A stretch of DNA of 48,035 nucleotides, from the NCBI GenBank assembly GCA_003158475.1, contig PMJR01000152.1, forward strand, positions 1 to 48,035, in the 5' to 3' direction. Position numbers and translations under genes: made by a program. This document shows, piece by piece, positions 22,864 through 32,227 of this stretch. The first letter of the stretch is position 1. Every line of letters starts with the position of its first letter. The DNA is from Ignavibacteriota bacterium. GTDB lineage: Bacteria > Bacteroidota > Ignavibacteria > UBA10030 > UBA6906. The notes beneath the pieces were generated by a model. That model did no database searches, was not told where the DNA came from, and saw nothing but the letters and a program-made list of their open reading frames with translations.

Positions 22864-24408
22864 TCAGAAGGGGGGGATGCCGTGTTTCCTGTAAGGCCTG
22901 ACCTCACTTTTGTTGGCCGAAACCTGTATCGCGTGGATCAGAAAATCCCTGGTCGCGGCGGGGCTGATCACCGCATCGATGTGCCCCGAGGCGGCGGCAA
23001 CGTACGGGTTCGCGAATTTCTCCGTGTACTCCGCCACCTTCTGACGGCGCATCCCGGCGGGATCGGGCGCGCCGGCGATCTCGTTCTTGAAGATGATGTT
23101 TGCGGCCCCTTCCGGGCCCATGACCGCGATCTCCGCCGTCGGCCAGGCGACGACGAAGTCCGCCCCGAGGTGCCGTGAGCACATGGCGATGTACCCTCCC
23201 CCGTACGCCTTCCGGAGAATGATGGTGATCTTCGGTACGGTGGCTTCGCTGAACGCGTACAGGAGCTTCGCCCCGTGCCTGATGACGCCGGCATGTTCCT
23301 GGTCGACGCCGGGAAGGTACCCCGGCAGGTCGACGAACGTTATGAGGGGGATCCCAAACGCGTCACAGAACCGGATGAACCGTGCCGCCTTGTCCGAGGA
23401 ATCAACATCAAGCACGCCGGCAAGGACCATCGGCTGGTTCGCCACAATCCCGACGGTCTCTCCGTCGATCCTGGCAAAGCCGACCACGATGTTCGCGGCC
23501 CAGTGGGCATGCACGTCGAGGAATTCTGAATTGTCGCACAGGGCGCAGATGACATTCCTCACGTCGTACGGTTTCCGCGAATCCATCGGCACGATCCGCT
23601 CGATGTCGAATTTCGCCTTCGGCGTCTTGACCGGATACCGTTCCGCCTTTCTTCTGTTGTTCCAGGGGATGAAAGTAAAAAGCTGTTTGATCATGTGGAA
23701 GCATTCCAGTTCGTTCCTGGCGTAAAAATGGGCGTTCCCCGATATCTCGCTGTGCACCCGGGCTCCCCCGAGATCTTCCATCGAGATCTCCTCCCCCAGG
23801 ACGGTTTTGATGACTTCGGGCCCGGTGATGAACATCTTTGAGATCTTGTCCACAACAAAAACGAAGTCCGTCAGAGCGGGGGAATAGACGGCTCCCCCCG
23901 CGCACGGGCCCAGTATGACCGATATCTGGGGCACGATCCCGGAGGCGAGCGTGTTCCTGTAGAAAATCTCACCGTAGCCGGCAAGGGAGTCGACGCCTTC
24001 CTGTATCCGGGCGCCTCCGGAGTCGTTGATCCCGATGATGGGCATCCCCATTTTGATCGCGTGATCCATGATCTTCGTGATCTTCCTTGCGTGCATCAAT
24101 CCGAGCGACCCCCCGGCAACTGTGAAGTCCTGCGCGTAGATGCATACCGGGTATCCCATGATCGAGCCGGTTCCTGTGATTACCCCGTCCCCGGGAAGCA
24201 CCCTTTTGTCCATGTCGAAATCACGGCATCGGTGCTCAACGAACAGGTCAAACTCGTAGAACGAATTGAGATCCAGGAGAGCGGTGATCCGGTCCCGGGC
24301 GCTAAGTTTTCCGAGCGCCATCTGTTTCTCGGAAGCCTTGTTCCCGCCCCCATTCAGCAGGCGGTCCTTCCTTCGGAAAAAATCAACGTGCTTGTTCGTC
24401 ACAGACAC
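22864..24408 (-). CDS. mmdA: propionyl/methylmalonyl-CoA carboxyltransferase subunit
   Basis: The 514-residue crotonase-fold protein has the duplicated carboxyltransferase domains. The first has 'GSLGLMHARKITKIMDHAIKMGMPIIGINDSGGARIQEGV' and 'GPCAGGAVYSPALTDF'. The second has 'FVDLPGYLPGVDQEHAGVIRHGAKLLYAFSEATVPKITIILRKAYGGGYIAM' with its oxyanion-hole glycines. The length is typical of PccB/MmdA. The start is GTG 24408 with AAGGA upstream. It leads the group with the biotin carrier, epimerase and transporter. No biotin carboxylase or Na+-pump subunit is present in the window, so carboxylase and decarboxylase roles cannot be separated. Confidence 0.93.
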   Translation of the reverse strand: MSVTNKHVDFFRRKDRLLNGGGNKASEKQMALGKLSARDRITALLDLNSFYEFDLFVEHRCRDFDMDKRVLPGDGVITGTGSIMGYPVCIYAQDFTVAGGSLGLMHARKITKIMDHAIKMGMPIIGINDSGGARIQEGVDSLAGYGEIFYRNTLASGIVPQISVILGPCAGGAVYSPALTDFVFVVDKISKMFITGPEVIKTVLGEEISMEDLGGARVHSEISGNAHFYARNELECFHMIKQLFTFIPWNNRRKAERYPVKTPKAKFDIERIVPMDSRKPYDVRNVICALCDNSEFLDVHAHWAANIVVGFARIDGETVGIVANQPMVLAGVLDVDSSDKAARFIRFCDAFGIPLITFVDLPGYLPGVDQEHAGVIRHGAKLLYAFSEATVPKITIILRKAYGGGYIAMCSRHLGADFVVAWPTAEIAVMGPEGAANIIFKNEIAGAPDPAGMRRQKVAEYTEKFANPYVAAASGHIDAVISPAATRDFLIHAIQVSANKSEVRPYRKHGIPPF

Positions 24409-24499
24409 GGGAGAGTCCTTTTCTAAGGTGACGGAGAAGAGCGGTCAGAGTGTGAAACGCTGCAGTATGAAATGTACGAAAAAGCAGGATGAAGTAAAA

Positions 24500-25402
24500 T
24501 CAGAAAACCGAGTCAAGGGCTGCAGCGAGCGCGGGGTACCTGAACCGGTAGCCCATTGTGAGCAGCTTTGCAGGAACAACTCGCTGCCCCGTCAGAATCA
24601 TGTCGGCCATCTCGCCAAGGGCGGCGCGGAGTGCCGGTGCGGGGACGGAAAGCCATGATGGCCGGGAAAGAGCGCGGCCCAGAGCGGCACAGAACGCTTT
24701 CATGTCCACCCTCTCCGGCGCCACAACATTGACGGGGCCGGCGAGCGCCGCGTTGCCGAGCGCGAACAGAATGACGCCCGCGACGTCATCCCTGTGCACC
24801 CATGGGAACCATTGCCTCCCGGAGCCGATCGGCCCGCCGGCGTAGAGACGGAATGGGAGGAGCATCTTTTCGAGCGCTCCCCCCTTTTCACCGATGACAA
24901 TGCCCGTCCGCAGGATGACAACGCGCGGGCCGAGTTCCCCCACGGCCAATGCCTCTTGCTCCCAGCGGAGGCAGACGTCCGCCAGAAACCCTGACCCGGG
25001 GGGATGGTCCTCGGTAACGTCTCCCGATTCGACCGGGCCGTAATACCCCACTGCCGATGAACTTATGAAAAGGAAAGGTTTCTTTTCCCCCAGGCGGATC
25101 GATTCCGAGAGCGCGCGTGTGGCGTTGACCCGGCTCGCGACGATCAGTCGTTTCCGGGTGGCAGTCCAGCGCCCTCCCCCGATGGATTCCCCCGCCAGGT
25201 TGATGACGGCATCCGCCCCCTGAACATGGGCCGTCCACTCACCCTGCGTCGCGCCATCCCACCCCACACGTGTTACGCCAGGGGCGTGCGGGACCTTGCC
25301 GGGGTCCCGCGTCAGCACGACAACATCATGCCCCTCGAGCCTGAGGAGCCGTACCAGTGAAGACCCGATAAACCCGGTGCCTCCTGCGACGACGATTTTC
25401 AT
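24500..25402 (-). CDS. TIGR01777-type SDR epimerase (YfcH-like)
   Basis: The 300-residue extended SDR protein has the nucleotide motif GGTGFIG (residues 7-13), 'ADAVINLAGESIGGGRWT' typical of the TIGR01777/YfcH group, the active-site region 'SSSAVGYYG', 'FPWVHRDDVAGVI' and the C-terminal DUF1731 segment with 'GQRVVPAKLLTMGYRFRYPAL'. The substrate is unknown. It lies 26 bp downstream of the B12-binding MerR regulator on the same strand, so the two are probably co-transcribed. From memory, family members often neighbour photolyase and light-responsive MerR genes. Confidence 0.9.
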   Translation of the reverse strand: MKIVVAGGTGFIGSSLVRLLRLEGHDVVVLTRDPGKVPHAPGVTRVGWDGATQGEWTAHVQGADAVINLAGESIGGGRWTATRKRLIVASRVNATRALSESIRLGEKKPFLFISSSAVGYYGPVESGDVTEDHPPGSGFLADVCLRWEQEALAVGELGPRVVILRTGIVIGEKGGALEKMLLPFRLYAGGPIGSGRQWFPWVHRDDVAGVILFALGNAALAGPVNVVAPERVDMKAFCAALGRALSRPSWLSVPAPALRAALGEMADMILTGQRVVPAKLLTMGYRFRYPALAAALDSVF

Positions 25403-25428
25403 CCGTGTGTCTCCCGCTCAGCGACGCG

Positions 25429-26355
25429 TCATGTCCGGGGTATCCCCCCGCCGGGACCGCTCTTTGTCCGGTCGAACCCCTGGATGAAGCAGAGAAGATC
25501 CCGCGACGAGTTGTGCGCAGTCTCAATGACCCCCTCGTCCATTTTCAGTGAGTCGGCGAGGGCCCCACCCGCAAGGACAACTGCACCAACACTCCCAGCA
25601 GCGTCCACTATGCTCCGGAGCTGTTTCTGCCGGTCCGCCGGAGCCCCGTACGTCGAGGAAAGACAGACAATGTCGGGCTTCCAATGGACGATGGCGGCGT
25701 TCATCGCTTCGGAGGGAACGCGTGACCCGAGATAGCGCGATTCCCACCCCTGAGATTCGAAGAGATAGTTTGCGCACCGGAGTCCGATCTCGTGGAGTTC
25801 ATCGCCGAGCGTCGCACACACGACCGAGTGCCCGCAGCGAGATTTCATTCCGATCTGGAGCTGGAGCATCGCCAGTGCTTCGAGAGTTTCGTAGGAGGCC
25901 CGATGTTCATCATCGACCCCAATCTCCCCGCGGGACCAGCGTTCCCCGATCTCGTGCAACGCGGGGCGGATGACCAGGTCGTGCATCTCCCAGAGCTGGA
26001 TGCAATGCTGATAAAGATAGGAGAGAAAGGGAAACAGACCGCTCTCCTCCTGAACGAGCGCCTTGCGCAGGTACGCGGACACGAGCACGGGAAATTCCCG
26101 TCCGAGGACTGCCACCTGGATCTTCGAGCCCAGGTCCTCGCCTCCGGGGATTTCAAGAGCCCCAACGGGATCGAATTGATTCTGTTCGGCGAACTCCACC
26201 ACATTCCTGATCTCGAACTTCCTGTGACCCCCGGGGGTTTTCTGACATTTCAGAGTCCCTTCATCAGCCCACCTTTTCACAGTAGTCTCTGTCACGTTGA
26301 AGAGCCTCGCGACGTCTGACGTGGAGAGAATGGTTTTCTGCAGAGAACTTGTCAT
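25429..26355 (-). CDS. CarH/LitR-like B12-binding MerR-family regulator
   Basis: The 308-residue regulator (counting from ATG 26355; residue numbers below are one lower if the TTG at 26358 is not used) has three parts. Residues 1-60 are a MerR winged helix ('TSDVARLFNVTETTVKRWADEGTLKCQKTPGGHRKF'). Residues 90-170 are a four-helix cap containing W141-x9-E151-H152, the Wx9EH motif of CarH photoreceptors. Residues 175-290 are a cobalamin-binding Rossmann domain with E187-x-H189-x2-G192, 'CLSSTYG' and 'LAGGALAD'. Known CarH proteins bind adenosylcobalamin, repress as tetramers in the dark and release DNA when light breaks the Co-C bond. An inverted repeat overlies this gene's own promoter, suggesting autoregulation. 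Confidence 0.88.
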   Translation of the reverse strand: MTSSLQKTILSTSDVARLFNVTETTVKRWADEGTLKCQKTPGGHRKFEIRNVVEFAEQNQFDPVGALEIPGGEDLGSKIQVAVLGREFPVLVSAYLRKALVQEESGLFPFLSYLYQHCIQLWEMHDLVIRPALHEIGERWSRGEIGVDDEHRASYETLEALAMLQLQIGMKSRCGHSVVCATLGDELHEIGLRCANYLFESQGWESRYLGSRVPSEAMNAAIVHWKPDIVCLSSTYGAPADRQKQLRSIVDAAGSVGAVVLAGGALADSLKMDEGVIETAHNSSRDLLCFIQGFDRTKSGPGGGIPRT

Positions 26356-26377
26356 CAATTTAGGTCGATATGGTCGA

Positions 26378-26419
26378 TTTGTTCGTTTGAATATATGAAC
26401 AAACCTGACCCAGAGTCAA
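26378..26419 (-). promoter_or_regulatory. promoter and operator of the CarH-like regulator
   Basis: On the minus strand TTGACT (26414-26419) and TATATT (26390-26395) form a near-consensus promoter with 18-bp spacing. The perfect inverted repeat TTTGTTC (26378-26384) / GAACAAA (26397-26403) brackets the -10 with a 12-bp spacer. Binding there would block RNA polymerase, as expected of a dark repressor controlling its own gene and the downstream SDR gene. Confidence 0.62.
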
Positions 26420-26450
26420 GCAAAATGACAGAAATTAGAGGGGGAGAGGA

Positions 26451-28649
26451 CTATTTCCTCTTGAAGTAGAGGGCAGCCAGAGGTGGAAGTGAGAGGCAGA
26501 GCGAGTACTCCCGGCCGTGTGCGGGGACAGGATCAGCGATAACTTCGCCTAAATTGCCGGTGTTGGATCCGCCGTACCGTGCGGCATCGGTGTTGAGGAT
26601 CTCGGCGTACGTTCCCGGCTGCCATACGCCGATTCTGTAACCGGCGCGGGGGACGGGAGTGAAGTTGAAAACCGCGGTCATCGTTTCGGAGCCGTCCGCC
26701 GATTTTCGGTCGAAGGCAATCACGCTGCTCGCAGCGTCATGGAAATCAACCCACTCGAATCCCGTGAACTGAAAATCGACTTCATGCATCGCTCGTTCCC
26801 GGCGGTAGAGCGCGCCCAGGTCCTGCATAAGATCCTGGACCCCCCGATGCGTTTGGTAGGCGAGGAGATGCCAGTCAAGGCTCTTCTCCTGATTCCACTC
26901 GTCCCACTGAGCTATCTCCCCTCCCATAAAGAGAAGTTTCTTCCCTGGGAACGCGTACATGAGCGAAAGAAGGAGACGCAGGTTTGCGAACTTTTGCCAG
27001 AGGTCACCCGGCATCTTTCCCAGCAACGAACTCTTTCCGTGGACGACCTCGTCGTGCGAGAGCGGAAGGAGGAACCGCTCCGTAAAAGCGTACAAGAGGA
27101 CGAACGTCAGGTTCCGGTGGTGGTATGTCCGGTAGACCGGATCCATCGAGAAGTACTCGAGGATATCATGCATCCATCCCATGTTCCATTTCAGGTCAAA
27201 ACCCAGGCCGCCATTCTCCACCGCATTGGTCACGCCCGGCCACGAGGTGGACTCCTCCGCGATCGTCAGCACCCCGGGGTGGTACCTGTGCACGACGCCG
27301 TTGAGATACTTGAGGAACTCGACAGCCTCCAGGTTTTCCCGTCCCCCGTACCTGTTGGGGATCCACTCCCCCTGTTTCCTGGAGTAGTCGAGGTACAGCA
27401 TGGACGCAACGGCATCGATCCTCAGTCCGTCGACGTGGTACTCCTCGAGCCAGAACAGAGCGTTGCTGACGAGGAAGTTTTTCACCTCGTTCCGCCCGAA
27501 ATTGAATATGAACGTCCCCCAGTCCTGGTGTTCACCCTTGCGCGGGTCGGCATGTTCGTACAGGTGCGTCCCGTCGAACTGTGCGAGCGCGTGCATGTCT
27601 TTCGGAAAATGGGCGGGCACCCAGTCGAGCACGACGCCGATGTTGTTCCTGTGGCATTGATCGACGAAGTACTTGAAATCAGAAGGGGTCCCGAACCTGC
27701 TCGTCGGCGCAAAATACCCCGTGACCTGGTATCCCCACGATGCGTCAAGGGGGTGTTCCATCACGGGCATGAGCTCGATGTGCGTAAACCCCTCCTGAAG
27801 GAGGTAGGAGACGATCCTGTCCGCAAGTTCGCGGTAGGTAAGCCAGCGGTTCCCTTCTTCCCGTTGCCATGACCCGATATGGACTTCGTACATGGCAAGG
27901 GGGCCTCCAAGCTGGCCCCCGCGGGCGCGTGCCTGCATCCAGGCCGAATCCCCCCAGTCGAAGCCCCGCAGAAAATTGACCTTCGACGCCGTCCGGGGGC
28001 GGATCTCCATCTCGGACCCGTACGGATCGGTCTTGTCCATTACGAAGCCGCTCTGAGTCTTTATCTGGAATTTGTAAAGTTCCCCCTCCGGAAGCCCGGG
28101 GATGAATATCTCCCAGATTCCTGACGAACCCAGGACGCGCATGGCATGGCATCGCCTGTCCCACCCGTTGAAGCCCCCGATCACGCTGACGCTCCGTGCC
28201 GAAGGGGCCCAGACCGCGAATTGAACCCCCCCCACCCCGTTGACCTCCGCGTAATGGGCGCCGAGCTTCTCATAGATCCTGTGATGATCTCCCGCATTAA
28301 AGAGGTAGATGTCGAAGTCTGTAAGCGTCGGCATGTATGAATAGGAGTCATGGAACACCTCTTCCCGGCCGCCGGAGAGGGTCTTCCTGAGCTCGTAGGG
28401 GAAGACCCCGCTGCAACCCGGGATGATCGCCTCGAAGAAACCGAGCTCGTGGACCCGTTCCATCGGGATCTCCTCGCCGGAGAGCTTCCCCCCCCTGACG
28501 ATCACCGAAACGGTTTCCGCTCCCGGCAGGAATGCACGAATTGCCAGGCGTCCCCCGTCAATCAGATGGGGTCCGAGCACTGTGAATGGGTCGTGGTGAT
28601 CGGTGAATATCACCCTGTATACTTCATCGACAGATGCGGTGGTGTTCAT
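26451..28649 (-). CDS. glgB: 1,4-alpha-glucan branching enzyme
   Basis: The 732-residue GH13 enzyme introduces alpha-1,6 branches into glycogen. It has an N-terminal branching-enzyme domain (about 10-110), a CBM48 domain (about 130-230) and the catalytic barrel, with nucleophile D412 ('[18 protein letters not shown]'), acid/base E465 ('IAEEST') and D533 ('SHDEVVHGK'). The C-terminal all-beta domain ends at '[12 protein letters not shown]'. Length and order match bacterial GlgB. It starts 3 bp after the COG3014 lipoprotein stop. No other glycogen genes are in the window. Confidence 0.97.
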   Translation of the reverse strand: MNTTASVDEVYRVIFTDHHDPFTVLGPHLIDGGRLAIRAFLPGAETVSVIVRGGKLSGEEIPMERVHELGFFEAIIPGCSGVFPYELRKTLSGGREEVFHDSYSYMPTLTDFDIYLFNAGDHHRIYEKLGAHYAEVNGVGGVQFAVWAPSARSVSVIGGFNGWDRRCHAMRVLGSSGIWEIFIPGLPEGELYKFQIKTQSGFVMDKTDPYGSEMEIRPRTASKVNFLRGFDWGDSAWMQARARGGQLGGPLAMYEVHIGSWQREEGNRWLTYRELADRIVSYLLQEGFTHIELMPVMEHPLDASWGYQVTGYFAPTSRFGTPSDFKYFVDQCHRNNIGVVLDWVPAHFPKDMHALAQFDGTHLYEHADPRKGEHQDWGTFIFNFGRNEVKNFLVSNALFWLEEYHVDGLRIDAVASMLYLDYSRKQGEWIPNRYGGRENLEAVEFLKYLNGVVHRYHPGVLTIAEESTSWPGVTNAVENGGLGFDLKWNMGWMHDILEYFSMDPVYRTYHHRNLTFVLLYAFTERFLLPLSHDEVVHGKSSLLGKMPGDLWQKFANLRLLLSLMYAFPGKKLLFMGGEIAQWDEWNQEKSLDWHLLAYQTHRGVQDLMQDLGALYRRERAMHEVDFQFTGFEWVDFHDAASSVIAFDRKSADGSETMTAVFNFTPVPRAGYRIGVWQPGTYAEILNTDAARYGGSNTGNLGEVIADPVPAHGREYSLCLSLPPLAALYFKRK

Positions 28650-28652
28650 GCG

Positions 28653-29984
28653 CTACCTTACGTCATCCACGATCAGGAATGTCGATTTTCCCGCCCGGAC
28701 ATTTACCGGTTCTCCGGGAAGGATGTATTTGCCGTCGCTGGAAGAGACGCGTACGGTATAGTCCCCGGGCGCAATGTTGAGCCGTGCAATCTGGAACTCC
28801 GCGGGGAGCGTCCGCCATGTCCGTACGTCCGCCTGCTCTGTCACCGCCACCGTCAGGTCCACCGCCAGGCTCCCAAGAAAGTTCCGGACCTTGTCGTCAC
28901 TGTTTTTGGAAAGCTCCGACTTCGCCTTCTCCGCCGCAAGGAACTTCAAGAGGGCCCGCCCCCCCGATTTCAGGTAGATGAGGGAGAGCCTGTCCTCCAG
29001 CGTCCGGGCGGCGATCGCCGTGACATCCTCCGCGACCTCCGTCGTTGCCACCATCGGGGTCACCCCCTCTCCCTGTCGAACATCGACGCTGTACCTTCTT
29101 CCCGCCTGGTGGCGTGCGACGAACTTCGGAAGGGCCACCTGGAACGTATGGATGACAGCTTTCTCGTCCGGTATGCTCACCTTCGGACGCACCTCCTGTT
29201 TTACCGGGCCCCTGCCGGAGTACACGAGTACGATGACGCTGCCGGAAGGCACACCCCCGGATGTGTATGCCCTCCCCCCCATCGCCCTGTAGGAAGCAGC
29301 CTCGTCGTCGAATGACATGAGCGTCGCGGTTCGTACAAGGTCATCAAGGAGAAACGACGGGGCAGGGGTCCCGTATTCCTTTGTGTACACGCGGTACGTC
29401 TCGAACGCTTTCCTGTATGCGATGAAGGCGTCATTAACCTCACCGCGTGATTCGTACAGGACGCCCGTCACATAGCGGATGAATGCGTCCTCCTGGTATT
29501 TGTTCTTTCCCTCGTATTGCCGGGCATACTCCCGCAGCTTCTCGTCCACCTTCCGCGCCTCGACAAGCGCATCGTCCGGCTCTCCTTTCTGCGCGTAGTT
29601 CAGTGCAAGGAAGACGTTGACGAGCACTTTCTCGAAATCCTCCCCCTCGTACGGCAGGACATTGTCATTGAGGAGCATCGAGGCGGCGGCAAGAGTGACG
29701 CTCCTGGTGAAGAGCTCGCCGATCTCCTTCTCCGCCGCGAAAAAATAGATGTTGCTCGAGTCGGGGACCCCCGCGTAGTGAAAGAGGAGCCCCACGTCAA
29801 GGTTGTACAGCACGGTGCTTTTGTCGCCGTAGGCCGGACGGTTCGCACGGACCTGATCCAGGGCTGCGCCGTAATTTCCGTCCGCGATATTGTTCTCGAC
29901 CCCTGTGTAAAACGCCGATGTCGAGGCACAGGAGACGAGGAAAAATGAAAGCGCCGCTGGAAGGATCCAGGGCGCTTTCCGCAT
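28653..29984 (-). CDS. COG3014-type lipoprotein
   Basis: The 443-residue protein starts at ATG 29984 with a lipoprotein signal ending FLVSC (C19). The N-terminal half is a helical repeat region like tetratricopeptide arrays ('ADGNYGAALDQVRANRP', 'YAQKGEPDDALVEARKVDEKL', 'SRGEVNDAFIAYRKAFE'). The C-terminal half is beta-rich and ends in a PEGA-like strand pattern ('GDYTVRVSSSDGKYILPGEPVNVRAG'). The frame is open to 30086, but that would overlap the LpoB-like gene, and the signal sequence fixes the start. Pairing with an LpoB-like lipoprotein is known in other bacteria and suggests a cell-envelope role near peptidoglycan synthases. Confidence 0.8.
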   Translation of the reverse strand: MRKAPWILPAALSFFLVSCASTSAFYTGVENNIADGNYGAALDQVRANRPAYGDKSTVLYNLDVGLLFHYAGVPDSSNIYFFAAEKEIGELFTRSVTLAAASMLLNDNVLPYEGEDFEKVLVNVFLALNYAQKGEPDDALVEARKVDEKLREYARQYEGKNKYQEDAFIRYVTGVLYESRGEVNDAFIAYRKAFETYRVYTKEYGTPAPSFLLDDLVRTATLMSFDDEAASYRAMGGRAYTSGGVPSGSVIVLVYSGRGPVKQEVRPKVSIPDEKAVIHTFQVALPKFVARHQAGRRYSVDVRQGEGVTPMVATTEVAEDVTAIAARTLEDRLSLIYLKSGGRALLKFLAAEKAKSELSKNSDDKVRNFLGSLAVDLTVAVTEQADVRTWRTLPAEFQIARLNIAPGDYTVRVSSSDGKYILPGEPVNVRAGKSTFLIVDDVR

Positions 29985-30028
29985 GAGGCCGGTCAGCTGA
30001 CGCGCGATGCCCGGGGGGAAGTTCAGGT

Positions 30029-30643
30029 TCAGAATTTCGTTCCGCTCTGCGAGATGTATTTCTTGATTTTCTTCTCCCCGATCCATGCTTTTCTGTTCGT
30101 CTCAATGTTGACAAGCTCGAGGTTAACCTGGTAGTACTTCACCTTCTCCCCACCCTCCTGGTCGACGATCGTGGTGATGTCGCCGCGAAGCATGAAGTCG
30201 GCCCCCGCCTCCTGCTGGAATTTCTTCATCGACTCGCGCGAGGCGTTCTCCTGCTGGTCAGCCCTCTCGTCGCGGACCTCGGTCCGCTCTTCCTTGTTTG
30301 CGACAAAGGTCACGCGTCCCGAATTGATGAGTTCCTTCTCCAGGTTCTTGATGAACGTGAGAGTCTGTATATGCTCGTCCGTCCGGTTACGGACCGTCCC
30401 GACGATGACATCGGGTGTGCGCTTCTTATCCCCTTTGAATTCACCAAGCCAGGGACGCGCGAGCACATCGCCGATCATCTCCTCGGCGACGAGGCGCGAA
30501 TCGGTGTCGTTCCAGTCGCCGCTCAGATCGATCGCCTTGTCCGGCTCGATGCGGGAGACGACCTTCCCGCCTCCGCCGCAACCGGCGTACAGCATGACGA
30601 GCATGACGGCAAGCGCCGCTGCAAGAAATCGGGGAGTGCTCAC
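30029..30643 (-). CDS. lpoB: LpoB-like penicillin-binding-protein activator lipoprotein
   Basis: The 204-residue protein starts at GTG 30643, preceded by GGAGGAA. The lipobox is YAGC (C22). The mature domain has the LpoB pattern: 'DLSGDWNDTDSRLVAEEMIGDVL', 'DVIVGTVRNRTDEHIQT', 'ADFMLRGDITTIVDQEGGEKVKYYQVNLELVNIETNRKAWIGEKKIKKY'. LpoB activates a class A penicillin-binding protein from the outer membrane in enterobacteria; whether the partner is the same here is inference. It lies 44 bp upstream of the COG3014 lipoprotein. A longer frame to 30793 would overlap the rmuC stop and lacks support. Confidence 0.85.
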   Translation of the reverse strand: MSTPRFLAAALAVMLVMLYAGCGGGGKVVSRIEPDKAIDLSGDWNDTDSRLVAEEMIGDVLARPWLGEFKGDKKRTPDVIVGTVRNRTDEHIQTLTFIKNLEKELINSGRVTFVANKEERTEVRDERADQQENASRESMKKFQQEAGADFMLRGDITTIVDQEGGEKVKYYQVNLELVNIETNRKAWIGEKKIKKYISQSGTKF

Positions 30644-30740
30644 TGTTCTTTCCTCCGGGTTGATCATGAATGGGGATGCAACGGGTCCGCGAGTCCGGAA
30701 TCCGGAATCCGTCCCAAAATAGTGAAATCGGTCCAAACGT

Positions 30741-32096
30741 TCAAGCGCTCTCCTCCCGTCCGCCCCCGGGGTCCTCCTCCAGTCCCCCCGCATCCCCGCC
30801 GAGGAGTTTCACCGCCTCACCTGCCGGGAGTTCCTGCACGTTGCGCAGTTTTCTCTCTATCTGCCGGGTTCGCGTCGCAGCGTTTTCGATCGTATTGCTC
30901 GCCTCCTGGAGTTTCTTCTGCGTCCTGTCGAGTATGTCGCCGAATTTCCCGAATTCTGTTTTCACGGCTCCGAGAAGGGCCCAGACTTCCCCGGACCGCT
31001 TTTCGATCGCGAGCGTCCGGAACCCCATCTGCAGGCTGTTGAGCATGGCAGCCAGCGTCGTCGGCCCGGTGATCATTATCCGGAAAGTGAGCTGGAGTTC
31101 CTCGGTGAGGCCCGGCCGGCGGAGCACTTCGGCATACAGCCCCTCCGTGGGGAGGAACATGATTGCAAAGTCCGTCGTATGAGGGGGATCGATGTACTTG
31201 TCCCGTATCGACTTCGCCTCCAGCCGGATCCGGTTTTCGAGCTGTTTCGCGGACTCCTCCAGGAGGAGAGGGTTCGCCTGTTCCGACGCATCCACTATGC
31301 GCTGGTAGTCTTCCTGCGGAAACTTGGCGTCTATGGGGAGCCACACCGGTCCCTGATCATCCCGCCCGGGAAATTTCACGGCGAACTCCACACGCTCGTT
31401 GCTCCCGGCCTTCGTCACCACGTTCGTTTCGTACTGCTCGCGGGTGAGTACCTGTTCGAGAAGGGCCCCGAGCTGGATCTCACCCCAGGTCCCCCGCGTC
31501 CTGACATTGGTGAGGACCTTCTTGAGGTCCCCCACGCCGGTCGCAAGCGCTCTCATCTCCCCGAGACCGAGCTGGACCTGTTCCAGACGCTCGCTGACAT
31601 GCCGGAACGACTCGCCGAGCCGCTGCTCCAGCGTTGCCTGCAGCTTCTCGTCAACCGTCTCCCGCATCTTGTCCAGCTGGCGATTGTTGTCCGCCTGTAT
31701 CGATGCGAGCTTTCCTTCCACGCTGTCGCGGACTCTGTCGAGTTTCTCGCCTGTGGTCTGTGACACGGCAGAGAGCTGGCCTGCAAACGAATCGAGCTGA
31801 CCACGCTGCAGGGAGGCGATTTCGGCAATGCGGGATTGAAGTGAATCCGCGCTCGAACGAAGTGCTCTCTGGAGCTCCTCCCTGTCCTGTTGCGCCGATC
31901 GTTCAAAGGCCTCCCTCGACCGGGCCGATTCATCACGCAGAAGACGGTCGACGGTTTCAATCGATGATTTCAGACCTTCAAAACGGATCAGGAGATCGCT
32001 CCCCGCACCGGCGGCAGGACGCCGGAGGAGGATCAGAAGTACCAGGAGGAGAGCCAGGAGAAGTGCGAGCGTGATAAGGAGGAGTATTTCTAACAT
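30741..32096 (-). CDS. rmuC: DNA recombination protein RmuC
   Basis: The 451-residue protein has an N-terminal membrane anchor (residues 2-25, almost all Leu/Ile). A long coiled-coil segment follows (about 40-185, with 'KLDRVRDSVEGKLASIQADNNRQLDKMRETVDEKL'), then the RmuC nuclease-like domain: 'VLTNVRTRGTWGEIQLGALLEQVL', 'VWLPIDAKFPQEDYQRI', 'DFAIMFLPTEGLYAEVLRRPGL' and 'MITGPTTLAAMLNSLQMGFRTLAIEKRS'. RmuC limits recombination at inverted repeats and is related to PD-(D/E)XK nucleases. It is upstream of the lpoB gene on the same strand with a 97-bp gap. Confidence 0.95.
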   Translation of the reverse strand: MLEILLLITLALLLALLLVLLILLRRPAAGAGSDLLIRFEGLKSSIETVDRLLRDESARSREAFERSAQQDREELQRALRSSADSLQSRIAEIASLQRGQLDSFAGQLSAVSQTTGEKLDRVRDSVEGKLASIQADNNRQLDKMRETVDEKLQATLEQRLGESFRHVSERLEQVQLGLGEMRALATGVGDLKKVLTNVRTRGTWGEIQLGALLEQVLTREQYETNVVTKAGSNERVEFAVKFPGRDDQGPVWLPIDAKFPQEDYQRIVDASEQANPLLLEESAKQLENRIRLEAKSIRDKYIDPPHTTDFAIMFLPTEGLYAEVLRRPGLTEELQLTFRIMITGPTTLAAMLNSLQMGFRTLAIEKRSGEVWALLGAVKTEFGKFGDILDRTQKKLQEASNTIENAATRTRQIERKLRNVQELPAGEAVKLLGGDAGGLEEDPGGGREESA

Positions 32097-32227
32097 GGCA
32101 GGGGAATCTCAGGCGTCGTGGGAAGCATGACGGAGGAGGGTCAAACCCCCTCCCGCCCCTTCAATATATGCCACCGACGGCTCAATTTCCACCAGGAAAA
32201 GACAACGATGGCCCCCGTGCCGCTTTT

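Noticed and set aside
26739-27872. Plus-strand open frame of 377 codons inside glgB
   Set aside because: Antisense shadow of the branching enzyme with no recognisable domain.
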